DNA from: Rebecca billardiae RCC1528
Lineage: Eukaryota; Haptophyta
Direction of reading: 5' to 3'
Length of the DNA stretch: 64,000 bases
Assembly: GCA_965240325.2 (NCBI GenBank)
Contig: OZ251237.1
Location: 1,364,001-1,428,000, forward strand
In this document: one piece after another, positions 1 through 13,278 of the stretch
Numbering within the stretch: position 1 is the first letter of the stretch
Layout of the letters: each line of letters starts with the position of its first letter
Notes under the pieces: model-generated
Told to the model about the DNA's origin: nothing
Databases searched by the model: none
What the model saw: only the letters and a program-made list of their open reading frames with translations
Made by a program: the position numbers and the translations under genes

Positions 1-1145
1 CCGCGTGCTCGGCGGCACGAGGAGCTGTTGGTTGTGCGCGCGCGCGCGCACAGCGACAGCGTGTGCCACTCGCGATCGAGAGTAGGCAAGCGCTGCTCAC
101 GCGGGCACACGAATCGCAGCGCATCAGTCACCGGCGTGACGACTTCCGCCTCGTCCCGCAGCGCCTGCGCCATGGACGAGGATGACGCGGCGATGTTGCA
201 TGCTCGACGATTCATCTCTCTGCGGATGGCATCACGGGCTTGTCTGTGTCGCGCTGCGGCGAGGGTCGCCAACTCGCGATGACGCGGTTGCTGCCACGGC
301 GACAGACCCGGGAGGTGCGTCCGCTGCGCGTCGTACGCCGTTAGCGCTGCGCTTCCGTCGCATTGGTCACCGTCGACGCCATGCAGGCCGGACGTGGGCT
401 TCGGCTGAGGGACCGGACCGCGAGCGAGGACGGAGTCCGGTGCGCGGATTCCGGCGATCGAGTTCGAAGGCCGCGCCAAATCTTGCGTCGCGTGCGATGG
501 CGCTTCCCGCCCGCGAGACGCCTCGTGATGAGGGCTTTCTCGCACCGAGCCCGACGCGCGGCGGTGGATCGCGCGAGGCGGCCATCGTGCGCAGCGCCTG
601 ATACTATGGCCGGTGCGAGCGTTCGACGTGCACGTCGGGCGAGGATCGCCCCAAGTCGCACGATCGTGTCGACGCGCCGAGCGTACCGCATCAAACGGGT
701 CGATTTCGCCCCCGTTCGACCTGCACGCGAGACGACGAGGGCAGCAATCGCGAATCGGGCGAAAAACACCCTCGGGAGTCCCCGTACGATGTCGACGCCG
801 GCGTTGGATTTGGCGCGCGCGGCCCACGCGCTCCGCGCCAGGCGACAGATGGTTTTCGGCCGAGCGTCCCCAGTGGGACAGCTGCGAGGGCGCACGGTAC
901 TCATTCTATGATTTAACGACACAAGTAGGACGACGCGGGTCTCCTGATTCGTCGGCGGCAGTGCCCGATCGTCGACACGAAGTTGAAAGTCGGCGTTGGT
1001 GGCACTCGGTAGTGAGCGAGGCGATTTTCTTTTCTTTGCGAGGCGATTTTATTTTTCCTTTTTTCTTTTTCTTATCTTTTTCCCGGGCACTACTTAACTA
1101 GGTCTAGTACAAGGGGCGGACCTACGGCCCGCCATACTCGCACCA
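1..1145. repeat. Dispersed 1.1-kb repeat, copy 1 (truncated by window edge)
   Basis: Bases 1-1145 align along their length, in the same orientation, with 35671-36816. Shared landmarks are the start (window base 1 matches 35671), a block reading gtgtgccactcgcgatcgag, and the end near an aaggggcggacctacggccc block at about 1112. On the minus strand both copies keep an open frame giving similar peptides, for example one containing TLDREWHTLS and one containing ITRRLAGGKRHRTRRK. That frame is interrupted by stops here and open for 469 codons in copy 2. I see no known domain. A degenerate multicopy gene or transposon remnant is possible. Confidence 0.75.
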
Positions 1146-1207
1146 AAGATGCTCGCTCTGAGTCGCACACAGCTCAGGCAGGCGAGATTGACGCCCGCCA
1201 GTGGTAA

Positions 1208-1436
1208 CGTCTTAACCCCTATTGTGGAACGATTTTCGGGGTTTCCGCCCCTAGGGCGAGGTAGTGCGGCTCGGCGAGCGAACTTAAGGTGTCAGGTACT
1301 GGCCATGGGTCCTACCGAAGGGACCATACACCTCTGAGGGTGCGGAGCTCGGAACTCGCCCGCCCGCGCGCGCGCGCGCGCGCGCGCCCGCGGGGTGCGT
1401 CGACGGGTCGACTGACCCCTATTGTGGAACGATTTT
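1208..1436 (+). repeat. Two direct copies of a CCCCTATTGTGGAACGAT motif
   Basis: The motif occurs at 1216-1236 and again at 1416-1436, exactly 200 bp apart and in the same orientation. The first is preceded by CGTCTTAA. Inverted copies lie at 6174-6218, followed there by the complement of the same CGTCTTAA block. The DNA between them holds the palindromic elements described below. Confidence 0.7.
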
Positions 1437-2214
1437 GGTTCCTCGCTCAGGCGGACGGTGCCACTGCTGGCTCCTGAGCGTTCGCAGTCGGCCCGCTGGC
1501 GCTCGCCGGCGCGCTGGTGGTGTGGGCACCCGCCCTCGACCCCGCAGCCGCCGGGGGGCACGTCTTGCCCGCGCGAACCCTCTCCACGATGAGTGATGCG
1601 GTCAACGAGCGTGTCCGTCATCGACGCTCGCTCGCCTTCGCGTGGCGCCTGAGCCGCCGCCGACACCACCGCTTCCAGGGCATGCTGGAGAGCGTCGAGA
1701 AGGGCGCGCCGCTGCGCAGGAAGAGAAGCGCCGCATCGATGCAGACCTGCCGCGTGGTCGGCGCGAAGCTGAGTAGCGCTATCTCTACGACCTGGTCGGT
1801 GTGCATCTGCTCGACCGTCACAGCCGCTCAGCCGCGGCTGCAGCCCCAGCGGCCTCGACGGGCTGGTCGGGTCCTTCACCATCCGACAGAGCGTGGCCAG
1901 TTGTCACGGCATATGAGCCGAAGTCGGCGACAGCTGTGCCCTCACGCCAGCTCCCCGCTCTACACACAGTCCCTGATGGCTGCATCCGGCGGGTCGTAGT
2001 CCACTCGCGCCCAGCCCGCTTCACGCGGCGCGGCTCTCACGCGGTCGGCAGGCGATGAAGCTGCTTTGCGGGGTTGGGCGTCGCCTGATGGCCCGGCACC
2101 TTCGGCTACGCGTTCATCATCGCCACCAGTCAGCTCGCGCCGCCGCACCGCCCCCCGCCGCGGCGGGGCGTCCTCGACCCTCCAACCCAGGAATCAGCCA
2201 TGCTGACCTGACCC

Positions 2215-3113
2215 AATTGACACTGGCCCACAGGGGGGGTTCCGAATTGGTCCCCCGACCTCGAGCTCGATGGCTGCCGCACGTGCGTGCCCAGCGTGCC
2301 TCGCGCATGTACGTGCACGGTAGGGCGTCCCGACAGCGGCGGGGTGGCGTAGATGGTCGCATGGGAGGTGCATCCGTGTGTCGGAGACGTCTCGGCGCCT
2401 CGGTGGCGTGCCCACACCTCTCCTTGTCGCCGCTTGCCTGCTGCGTGCTCGGCCAGCCGTTTGGAGTGCACGCCTGCACGTGCACGGCCAGTGTCGGGCG
2501 GATCGAGCCGTAGCGAGTGTGCTTGCGGGTACTCCCACCCGATGCGGCTCTCTGCCGCCGTCGCAAGCCCTCGCGCGTGTCCTGGAACCTGCCGAATCTA
2601 GTCGGGCATGCGCCCAACATGCTCGCGAACATTGCCCAGGAATCGCATCAGAAATGCGCTATTTGAAAATAAAACTGGACAGCATGTGGTGTACCACCAT
2701 GACAACACTGAACACGTCGTGGGTTGGAGTGCACGGCTTGGGATAGATGCACGAGAGCTACTACGACGGCGGCAGAGAGCCGCATCGGGTGGGAGTACCC
2801 GCAAGCACACTCGCTACGGCTCGATCCGCCCGACACTGGCCGTGCACGTGCAGGCGTGCACTCCAAACGGCTGGCCGAGCACGCAGCAGGCAAGCGGCGA
2901 CAAGGAGAGGTGTGGGCACGCCACCGAGGCGCCGAGACGTCTCCGACACACGGATGCACCTCCCATGCGACCATCTACGCCACCCCGCCGCTGTCGGGAC
3001 GCCCTACCGTGCACGTACACGCGCGAGGCACGCTGGGCACGCACGTGCGGCAGCCATCGAGCTCGAGGTCGGGGGACCAATTCGGAACCCCCCCCTGTGG
3101 GCCAGTGTCAATT
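2215..3113. repeat. Large near-perfect inverted repeat (349/350-bp arms, 200-bp spacer)
   Basis: The left arm, 2215-2563, is the reverse complement of the right arm, 2764-3113, with only scattered single-base differences (for example CATGTACG against CGTGTACG). The 200-bp spacer 2564-2763 is unrelated to the arms. No target-site duplication is obvious at the outer ends. A transcript through it would fold into a hairpin of about 350 bp. It could be a fold-back element, a hairpin RNA locus, or an inverted duplication created during library construction or assembly. Confidence 0.85.
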
Positions 3114-3310
3114 CGTGTCACTCGCGCTCCATCCACGAGTGCGGCAGCGGCAAGCCGGCTTGATTCCCTGCCCGGGCTGCTTTCGGGGAGCTCCCAAAAA
3201 TACCGTGCGCGCCCTCCCGGCCGAAGCTTCGGCCTACAGCACGGAGCGTTGCGCCAGCTGGACAAACGCGAGGACGCTAGCTTTCGTAGATCACGAAGCT
3301 ACGGAGGGCC

Positions 3311-4400
3311 CAGTCTGCAGCCAAGCCGTTACACGGCACCCTCCGCCTCCGCGGAGGGTCTGAGGTCGGAAGGTCATGCGGGCGTGCTTCGCCCGTGGTT
3401 CGCTGGTGCGACTCTTGGGGGCGGCACGACGGCCGCATGTGATCGTTCGAAGGCGCAAACGCGGCTGCGAGTGATCCGGAGACACATCAGCTGGCCGCAT
3501 GCAAGCGCTCCGCTTGGTAGCTCATGTTCTCGTCGCCTCACCACTGGGGCGTACGCTCGGTGACTCGGCAAGCCGCAGCGCGCGTGTGGTGACTCAGGGC
3601 GAGAGAGGAGATGACAGGTAAAGTTTGCGCTGAGAGCAGGCCGGGGCATGGTTAGTAAAGACCGGCTGCGCACTTTGCGCGCTTCATTGCACTGCACCAT
3701 CGACCGTGAGCGCGCCTGGAAGAAGGCTTCACAAAGACGCCGTGCGAGAAGACCGCCATCTCGGCCGGTTTTTCCGGTGACTGAACTGCTCTCACGTAGG
3801 TTTTTGAGCGCGTCTGCGCTCGTCCAACTTTGGCTCCCCGCGCCGACCGTTCTTGGTGTGTGGATGCACAACGGCCTAGCCCACGGTGAAAAGAGTATTC
3901 AGGAGTCGACCAAGAAGCGTCCAAAGTCTCCGAGATGGCGGCCTTCTCGCACGGCATCTTTGTGACGCCTTGTTGCAGGCGCGCTCACGGTCGATGGTGC
4001 AGTGCAATGAAGCGCGCGAAGTGCGCAGCCGGTCTTTACTAACCATGCCCCGGCCTGCTCTCAGCGCAAACTTTACCTGTCATCCCCTCTCTCGCCCTGA
4101 GTCGCCACACGCGCGCTGCGGCTTGGCCGAGTCACCGAGCGTACGCCCCAGTGGTGAGGCGACGAGAAGGTGAGCTACCAGGCTGGGCGCTTGCATGCGG
4201 CCAGCTGATATGTCTCCGGATCACTCGCAGCCGCGTTTGCGCCTTCGAATGATCACATCCGGCCGCAAAAAGCTCACGCAGGCCGCCACAGCTGGGCACC
4301 CTGGGCTCACGGGCGAAGCACGCCCGCAGCCACTCTTCCGCCCTCAGACCCTCCGCCGCCGGAGGCGGAGGGTGCCGTGTAACGGCTTGGCTGCAGACTG
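3311..4400. mobile_element. Fold-back element with long terminal inverted repeats and 10-bp target duplication (Mutator-like)
   Basis: Arms of about 450-470 bp (3311-3762 and 3931-4400) are diverged reverse complements of each other, both ending in CAGTCTGCAGCCAAGCCGTT. The element is bounded on both sides by the same direct 10-mer, ACGGAGGGCC, at 3301-3310 and 4401-4410. That pattern fits a target-site duplication. Long terminal inverted repeats with duplications of about 8-11 bp are typical of Mutator-like elements. No transposase frame is visible, so this would be a non-autonomous copy. Confidence 0.7.
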
Positions 4401-4913
4401 ACGGAGGGCCTCTGACGAGAGTCGCCTTCGGATCGGGGCCCTCTCCCGCTGTGCCGCATCGGCGCACGCTCGGCGGGCTACGTTTGCGCACGCCGTGCAG
4501 CTCGCGGCGCGTGCGCGTCGGCTAGCTGGCACACTGCTCCTGACGCACAAGTCGAATGACCGCAGCTGGGATGCCCTTTCGCGCGGCAAGGACGCGTGCG
4601 AGGCCGGTCGCTGCGGCCGAGCGGCGTGACCGTGCCGCCTGCACGCTGGGCGCCCATGGACGTGGCTTCGCCGCGCGCGCTGAGGCTGGCGAGCGTCGCA
4701 ACCGAGTTCCACGACGCGTGCGACGCGCCATCTGCCCGCTTCCGTGCCTCCGACGCACGTTTTATGCGGGCAACGGCCATCGCCCGCCCATGCGGCGGCG
4801 AAGCCGCCATCCGCCGCGCTTTGCCGTTGGACAGAGCGCAGAACATTTCGTTTTGAAAAGCGCAGATCTGAAAAGACCGGAAGGCGTTTGTCCAGCTAGC
4901 GCAACGCCCCTGG

Positions 4914-5048
4914 TCGGATCCCCAAACAAACCTTTTGCCTGGTTCTGAAACCTTTCCGGACCGCCAAACCGGCCGCACGATGGCGGATTCGGCATGGCGG
5001 TCCGGAAAGGCTCCAGAACCATGGCAAAAGGTTTGCCAAATCCAACCA
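4914..5048. repeat. Short inverted repeat with about 50-bp imperfect arms
   Basis: The block around 4914-4967 (core CCTTTCCGGACCGCCA) pairs with 4995-5048 (core TGGCGGTCCGGAAAGG), leaving a spacer of about 27 bp. A further short inverted match, GCGTTGCGCCAGCTGGAC near 3245 against its complement near 4890 with one mismatch, lies outside the fold-back element and suggests nesting of palindromes. Confidence 0.65.
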
Positions 5049-6173
5049 CGCCGCCTGGGGAGAGCGACGCCCTGGGGGTCAAGCCTACACGGAAAATGAC
5101 GAGAACACACGAGATGCCCATGTACTTGAGATGATGAGCGCGCGGCGAGCTCACCGGTGCTGCGTGGCGGCGGTTCGCGGGCAGTCAGCCGCACGCCGCT
5201 CGCGGTGGGTCGTGACGCCAGTGCGTACCGAGTCGCGCGGCCGCGGGCTCGGTCGAGCCGCGCTCGAGGCGTCGGCGGCCGCCGCACGGGAGCGGCAGGT
5301 GAAGGTGTAGTGAGAGGTGCAGTTTCAGACGCGGCGTGATCCGCTCACGGTGGGCATCACGTCGGACCGTTGTTCGCTTGCGGCACCGGGACGCGGCCGC
5401 AGGGGCGAAGGCCGTCGCGTGCGGAGCGGAGTGGCGAGCGAGCCGAGGCGACGACCGAAATCGAGCCGGCGACCAGGTCCCGATTTCAGCCACGAGCTCG
5501 CCAAAGATCGTCCAGCAGATACCTCGCACGGACAAACATGACTACAGGATTCGGGCGGGCGAGGCTCCCCTCCAGCCAATCAGTCATCAGAAAGCACATT
5601 TCAGTAGTCTGAACTACGGGGATTGCTGGTTGAAATCGGCACGATTCGTCGTCGCCGAAACACATGGCTGACCATTTCACAACCAGAATATTTGGGCGTC
5701 CGACGTACGTTGCAGTACGCTGAGATACCCCCGCGCCGTTCTAGATAGTAGATTCCCGAGATTGTGGGAGATGCCTACTCACTATTCGAAGCCGTCTCAT
5801 GTTTTGATGCGATTGTGTGCGGGAGAACGCGGGGGTGCCGTGAAACTTCAAACCAAGCTCGGCAAGCGGGTACGGTGTGCGCCTCCGGACCTCAAGGGCG
5901 GGCTCGGGCGCTTTCAGCGCCCGAGCCTTTCGGCGTCCGAAACATTTCGGGATCCGAATTCAACGTCACACAACAGCCGAAAACCATTTTTTCACACCAG
6001 ATTCTCAGCTCTGACTTCAGCAAATGATCGGCTGTGGACGGCGCTGGGGCGGGGCTATGGCGACGTTCTTGGGCTCGTTGGACGCGCCGTGGCCAGGCGC
6101 ACACCCACACGGCGGTAGCCGCCGATCTCATCGCCTCCGCGACATCCGAGCTCTACATAGGAAAAACTGGCGC

Positions 6174-6218
6174 CGTTCCACAATAGGGGTCCGTTCCACA
6201 ATAGGTCAGGTTAAGACG
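6174..6218 (-). repeat. Inverted copies of the CCCCTATTGTGGAACGAT motif
   Basis: Complementary copies lie at 6175-6189 and 6192-6205, followed by GTTAAGACG at 6210-6218. This is the complement of the arrangement at 1208-1236. Together they form short inverted ends around about 5 kb of palindromic DNA. Confidence 0.6.
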
Positions 6219-6750
6219 CTACTCGGGATAAGTCGGGTACCGTGACTGTTCATCACCCACCACGGCCCGCGACGGCAGGCACCACGGGCACGGCCAAGCC
6301 GCAAGCGCGGCGCGGCGTCTCTGGCATCAGCAAATTGATAATTATCAAATTGATTAGTAATAGTAATTCGGGCGAACCGGTCCCGGTAATTTAAAAAAAT
6401 GGGTAATCAATATTTCGTTCGAAGGATCATATCACATAGTCTGACATAATATCACGCGACGGGGCGAGCATGTGAGCTCCTGAGAGTGGCGCACAAGGCC
6501 TCTCCAAGCCCCACAGTACACAGAAAAAGGCAAAAAGCACGCTGCGGCGGTGATGGCGGCAGGCTCCCTGGCCGACGGCGAGCGCGCGCGCGTGCCGAGG
6601 TGACCTTCGTCATCGAGTGTCCTGCTTGGCCGGCCGACGGGCCGCGACCGGAGCTCCCGAGCGGAGCCCGCGGCGGGCCGCGTGCGAATATGGCGGAGAC
6701 GGCCGGGCGGTGCGCACGCGCGCCGCCCGGCCGAGCGCGAGACCGGCGGC

Positions 6751-8863
6751 TTACGCCTTGGAGGTCTCGGCGTACTTGCCGCGCGTCGGCGCGATGCCGA
6801 GCATGTTCGAGAAGATGTTGAGGATGTCGTCGCTCGACTCCAAGATGGGGAGGAAGATGATGACGACCGTGGCGAGGAAGCCCCACATGACGGCGATCGA
6901 CGACCAGAGCGCGAAGACCGCCTTCGGGAACACGCCCCATGGCACCGTCGCAAGCGGCCACAGCACAATCAGGATGAGCGAGACCACCCAGCCCCACTTC
7001 TGGATCCAGAGACGCGCCTCGATGAGCTTCTCGGGCGTCTCGTCCTCGTCCGGGACGTACTCCTCCTGCTCGACGACCGGGATGGCCTTCATCGTCTCGA
7101 AGTCGTAGTTCTCGGGCCAGATGACCGAGCCGATCAGCACGACGAACGCCGACGAGAAGATGGCGAAGAGGTTGCCCGTGAGCATCGGCTCGTTCCGGCC
7201 GAGCGTCGCGACGGTGACCGCGCCCGACTGGACGGAGGCGGCGACAATCCACGAGATGAGCGCGAGCACCGTGCCGATGATGCACGCGGCGGTGGCGGCG
7301 CGGCCGTTGGTCTTGGACCAGGTGAGGCAGAGCGCCATCGGGATCACGCCCGAGCCGATCATGATGCCCATGAAGAGGTACACCCAGCCCAGGTTGAGCC
7401 CGATCGCGTTGAGGATGATGGCGAGCACGCCCATGATGGCTCCGAACACGCCGATCACGACGCGCGAGATGAGCAGGATGCGGTCGCCCGTCGCCTTCGG
7501 GTTGATGTACGTGTAGTAGATGTCGTACGCGACGATCGAGGAGACGGCGATGCACTCGGCCGAGCCGGTCGAGGTGATCGCCATGAAGAGCATGATCACG
7601 ACCATGAGGCCGCCGCCCTGGCCCAGCATGATGATGGCCGACGCCGGCGGCACGAGGCCGGAGCCCGCCTCACCCGGCGTGAGCTTGGCACCGAGCGCGG
7701 TGCCCGCGAGGCCGAGCGAGGTGGCGAGCGCGAAGGGGATGGTGAACCACACGAGGCCGCCGAGCATGTAGCCCTTGTGCGACGCCGACGGCTTCGCCGC
7801 GATGGCCGACTGCCAGTACGACTGGTCCATGAAGACGGTGCCTGGCGCGCGCGCGGGGCAGCGGCCGCGCGTTTGGTCGCGTGAGCAGCAGCGCACGAGG
7901 GGAGCCTCGCGGGGCGCCGGCGCGCGCGCGCGCGCAGCAGCGCGGCAGTCGAAGCGGCGAGCGCGCGCGCGCGCGCGCACCGAAGTTGCCGATGATGTTG
8001 ATGATGCCGAACATGAGGCCCTGGCCCGAGATCATCGTGAGGTGCGAGCCGCCCTTGTTCTGCGGGACCGGGCCGCAGTGGTAGCCCTGCGCAACCTCAG
8101 CCTCGGTCGGCGTCGGGTACGAGACGATGAGCGCGAGCTTGTCGTAGACGGTGCCCGAGTCGCCGAGCTTGTCCGAGCCCGCGTACACGAGGAAGACGAA
8201 CGTGATGAGGCAGACGAAGATCACCGCCGTGTGGATGTACGACGCGAGGAAGGTCGCCTTGAGGCCGCCGGCGAGCGTGTAGATGATCACGCCCCACGGG
8301 ATCAGGAACGACGCGAGGTTGATGTCCATGCCGGTGAGCGCGTTGACGACGGCGGAGCCGCCGAGGAGGAGCATCGACGTGACGATGATGTTCGTCATGA
8401 AGCCGTAGATCATGAAGACGATGTGCGACGCCTTGCCCCAGCGCGCGTACACGAGCTCGAGGAAGGTGTGCGCCGTCGGCGCCTTGATCTTAATCTCGAT
8501 CGCGAGGATGCCGAAGAGGAGCACCTGGATCGAGGCGCCGGCGGCGTACCAGAACGGGCCGGAGACGCCGTACAGCCACGCGACGTTGGACGACTGCAGG
8601 AGCGTCGCCGCCCACGTCCACTGCGACACGATGACCGCCGCGGTGAGGCCGATCTTGACCGAGCGGCCGGCCGTGTTGAACTGCTCGGACGTCATCTTGG
8701 TGCCGCCGTAGCGCGTGTCGAGGAAGACGAGGAGCGAGGTGAAGACGGAGAAGAACGCGCCGAAGCCGAGCACGATGGCGTAGCCGGCACCGAGCGGGAG
8801 CACCGTCTCCTGGCTGGCATCCTTCCACGGCGTGGGGGTGTAGAAATCGCTGGCCGACGGCAT
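6751..8863 (-). CDS. DUR3: DUR3-type urea/proton (sodium:solute) symporter
   Basis: This is a plasma-membrane active urea transporter of the sodium:solute symporter family, used by algae and plants to take up urea. There are two exons, 8863-7981 and 7841-6751. The intron, 7842-7980, has GT-AG ends and is made of GC-dinucleotide runs. Splicing joins NIIGNFG to [10 protein letters not shown], a highly characteristic DUR3 junction. The predicted product is 657 aa. It starts [13 protein letters not shown], followed by the typical DUR3 segments [37 protein letters not shown] and [10 protein letters not shown]. About fourteen hydrophobic helices are visible and a charged loop ([14 protein letters not shown]) lies near the C terminus. 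The gene converges on the end of the repeat region, and its upstream side, 8864-9758, faces the 3' end of the next gene. Confidence 0.92.
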
Positions 8864-9758
8864 CGTGCCGAAGCTGTGGGCGAGGGAGGGCGCGGAGGAG
8901 GAAGGGAGGGGGTGGGTAGACCATGGGTGAGCATTGGCGCGCGGGTGGCGGGATGCCAAAGGCCCGCTACGGGTGCAGCGGCGGGTGGGCGCACGCGCCG
9001 CGCGCGCGGGCGCGCGTTCGCGCCTCCGCGCGCGCGCGGGCGCGCGAGCACACGGGATGGCGGAGGCAGGGCGAGGGCGGGAGGAAAGGCTGGGAAGGCA
9101 AACGATCCTCGCCCATACCCGAGCCTCCACCACCCGCGCCCATCTCACGCCATCCTCGCGCGGCACACGCGCGCGAGGCGGGGCGCGGCGCGAGGGACGC
9201 AAGACGTACTTGGACCGCAGCCGAATTGGAGCACGCACGCGCGAAAGCTGTGCCGCGTGGCAAAAACGGCGGGCGCGGCGCGCGCGAAAAGAGCGCGAAC
9301 GGGCATTTTACGCCCGGGGAGCGTTTCGTGGGGAGGAAGAGCGTCTCCGTGGAAGAACAAAACTCCAATGGGAGCCTGATCGAGCACATATGCGACTGGC
9401 TCCATTTCACGAGAGCGGTATGTCCTTCCGAATCTAAGACTTATGCGCAGGCTTCTTGAGTCTGACGACCATGACGAACGTGCCGACGGTTCAACTTTGG
9501 ATGCCACTCTCAGGTTTCACCTGCCTATGCACGCCGGTGTGATGGCTAGTATTGCTCAGGCTCTGAAGTCTGAGCAATTGATAAGTATCTAATTGGAATC
9601 CCCAGGCCACGCGGGCCGCGGCCACCCGGACCCCACGTGCATCCGGGCAGGGGAGTCCGGGTCGTCGTGGACGCAAGTACGCAACGAGCTTTCGCGCGGC
9701 GTGCGGCCGCGCCGCCGCCGGCGCGTCGTGCTCGCCGCCGCCGGCCTCGCCCAGCCTG
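8864..9758. other. Intergenic: DUR3 upstream region
   Basis: No gene is supported here. The stretch just above the DUR3 start is rich in purine/pyrimidine GC runs and would hold the DUR3 promoter. At about 9540-9600 there is an AT-richer patch with a short TCTGAGCAATTG-like inverted motif. The stop codon of the coiled-coil gene is at 9759. Confidence 0.5.
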
Positions 9759-13009
<3,251 letters not shown>

Positions 13010-13278
13010 CGTTCGAAAGCGCCCGCGCTGGGCGAGGCGAGCTGACGGTTGGCCCGTCACGTTGGCACTGCACGAGTGCTGCAACTTGGCGTGCGTCGCG
13101 CGCGCAGCCCACCCGCTGCGGGCCCGGACTTTCAGCCCGCTCCGCGGGCCGCTCGCGTCGCCCGGATTCCTCCTTGCCGCGCGTCCGCCCTCAGACGGTG
13201 GCGGCGGTGCGCACCCCGGCGACGCCCGCGCGCACACACGGCAGGCGCAATCCAAGCGCGCAGGCGGAGGGCGGCGAG
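13010..13278. promoter_or_regulatory. Shared divergent promoter region (coiled-coil gene / CLC gene)
   Basis: 269 bp separate the two opposed start codons (13009 on minus, 13279 on plus). I see no TATA box. The placement alone supports a bidirectional promoter. Confidence 0.45.

Larger units (their letters stand above)
1146..6750. other. Gene-poor repeat region
   Basis: Apart from the repeats listed separately, I find no open frame here with a recognisable domain, amino-acid composition or intron pattern of a real gene. The longest frames run through inverted-repeat arms and appear on both strands. An AT-richer stretch at about 6330-6430 precedes the 3' end of the urea transporter gene. A short block at 1164-1200 (CGCACACAGCTCAGGCAGGC and following bases) recurs at 52995-53040 and, inverted, at 20348-20372 and 53586-53610. 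Confidence 0.6.

Noticed and set aside
6682-7884. Long plus-strand frame opposite the urea transporter, rich in Arg/Asp/Glu/His
   Set aside because: It is the mirror of the DUR3 exon; its composition is the antisense of hydrophobic codons and it has no domain.
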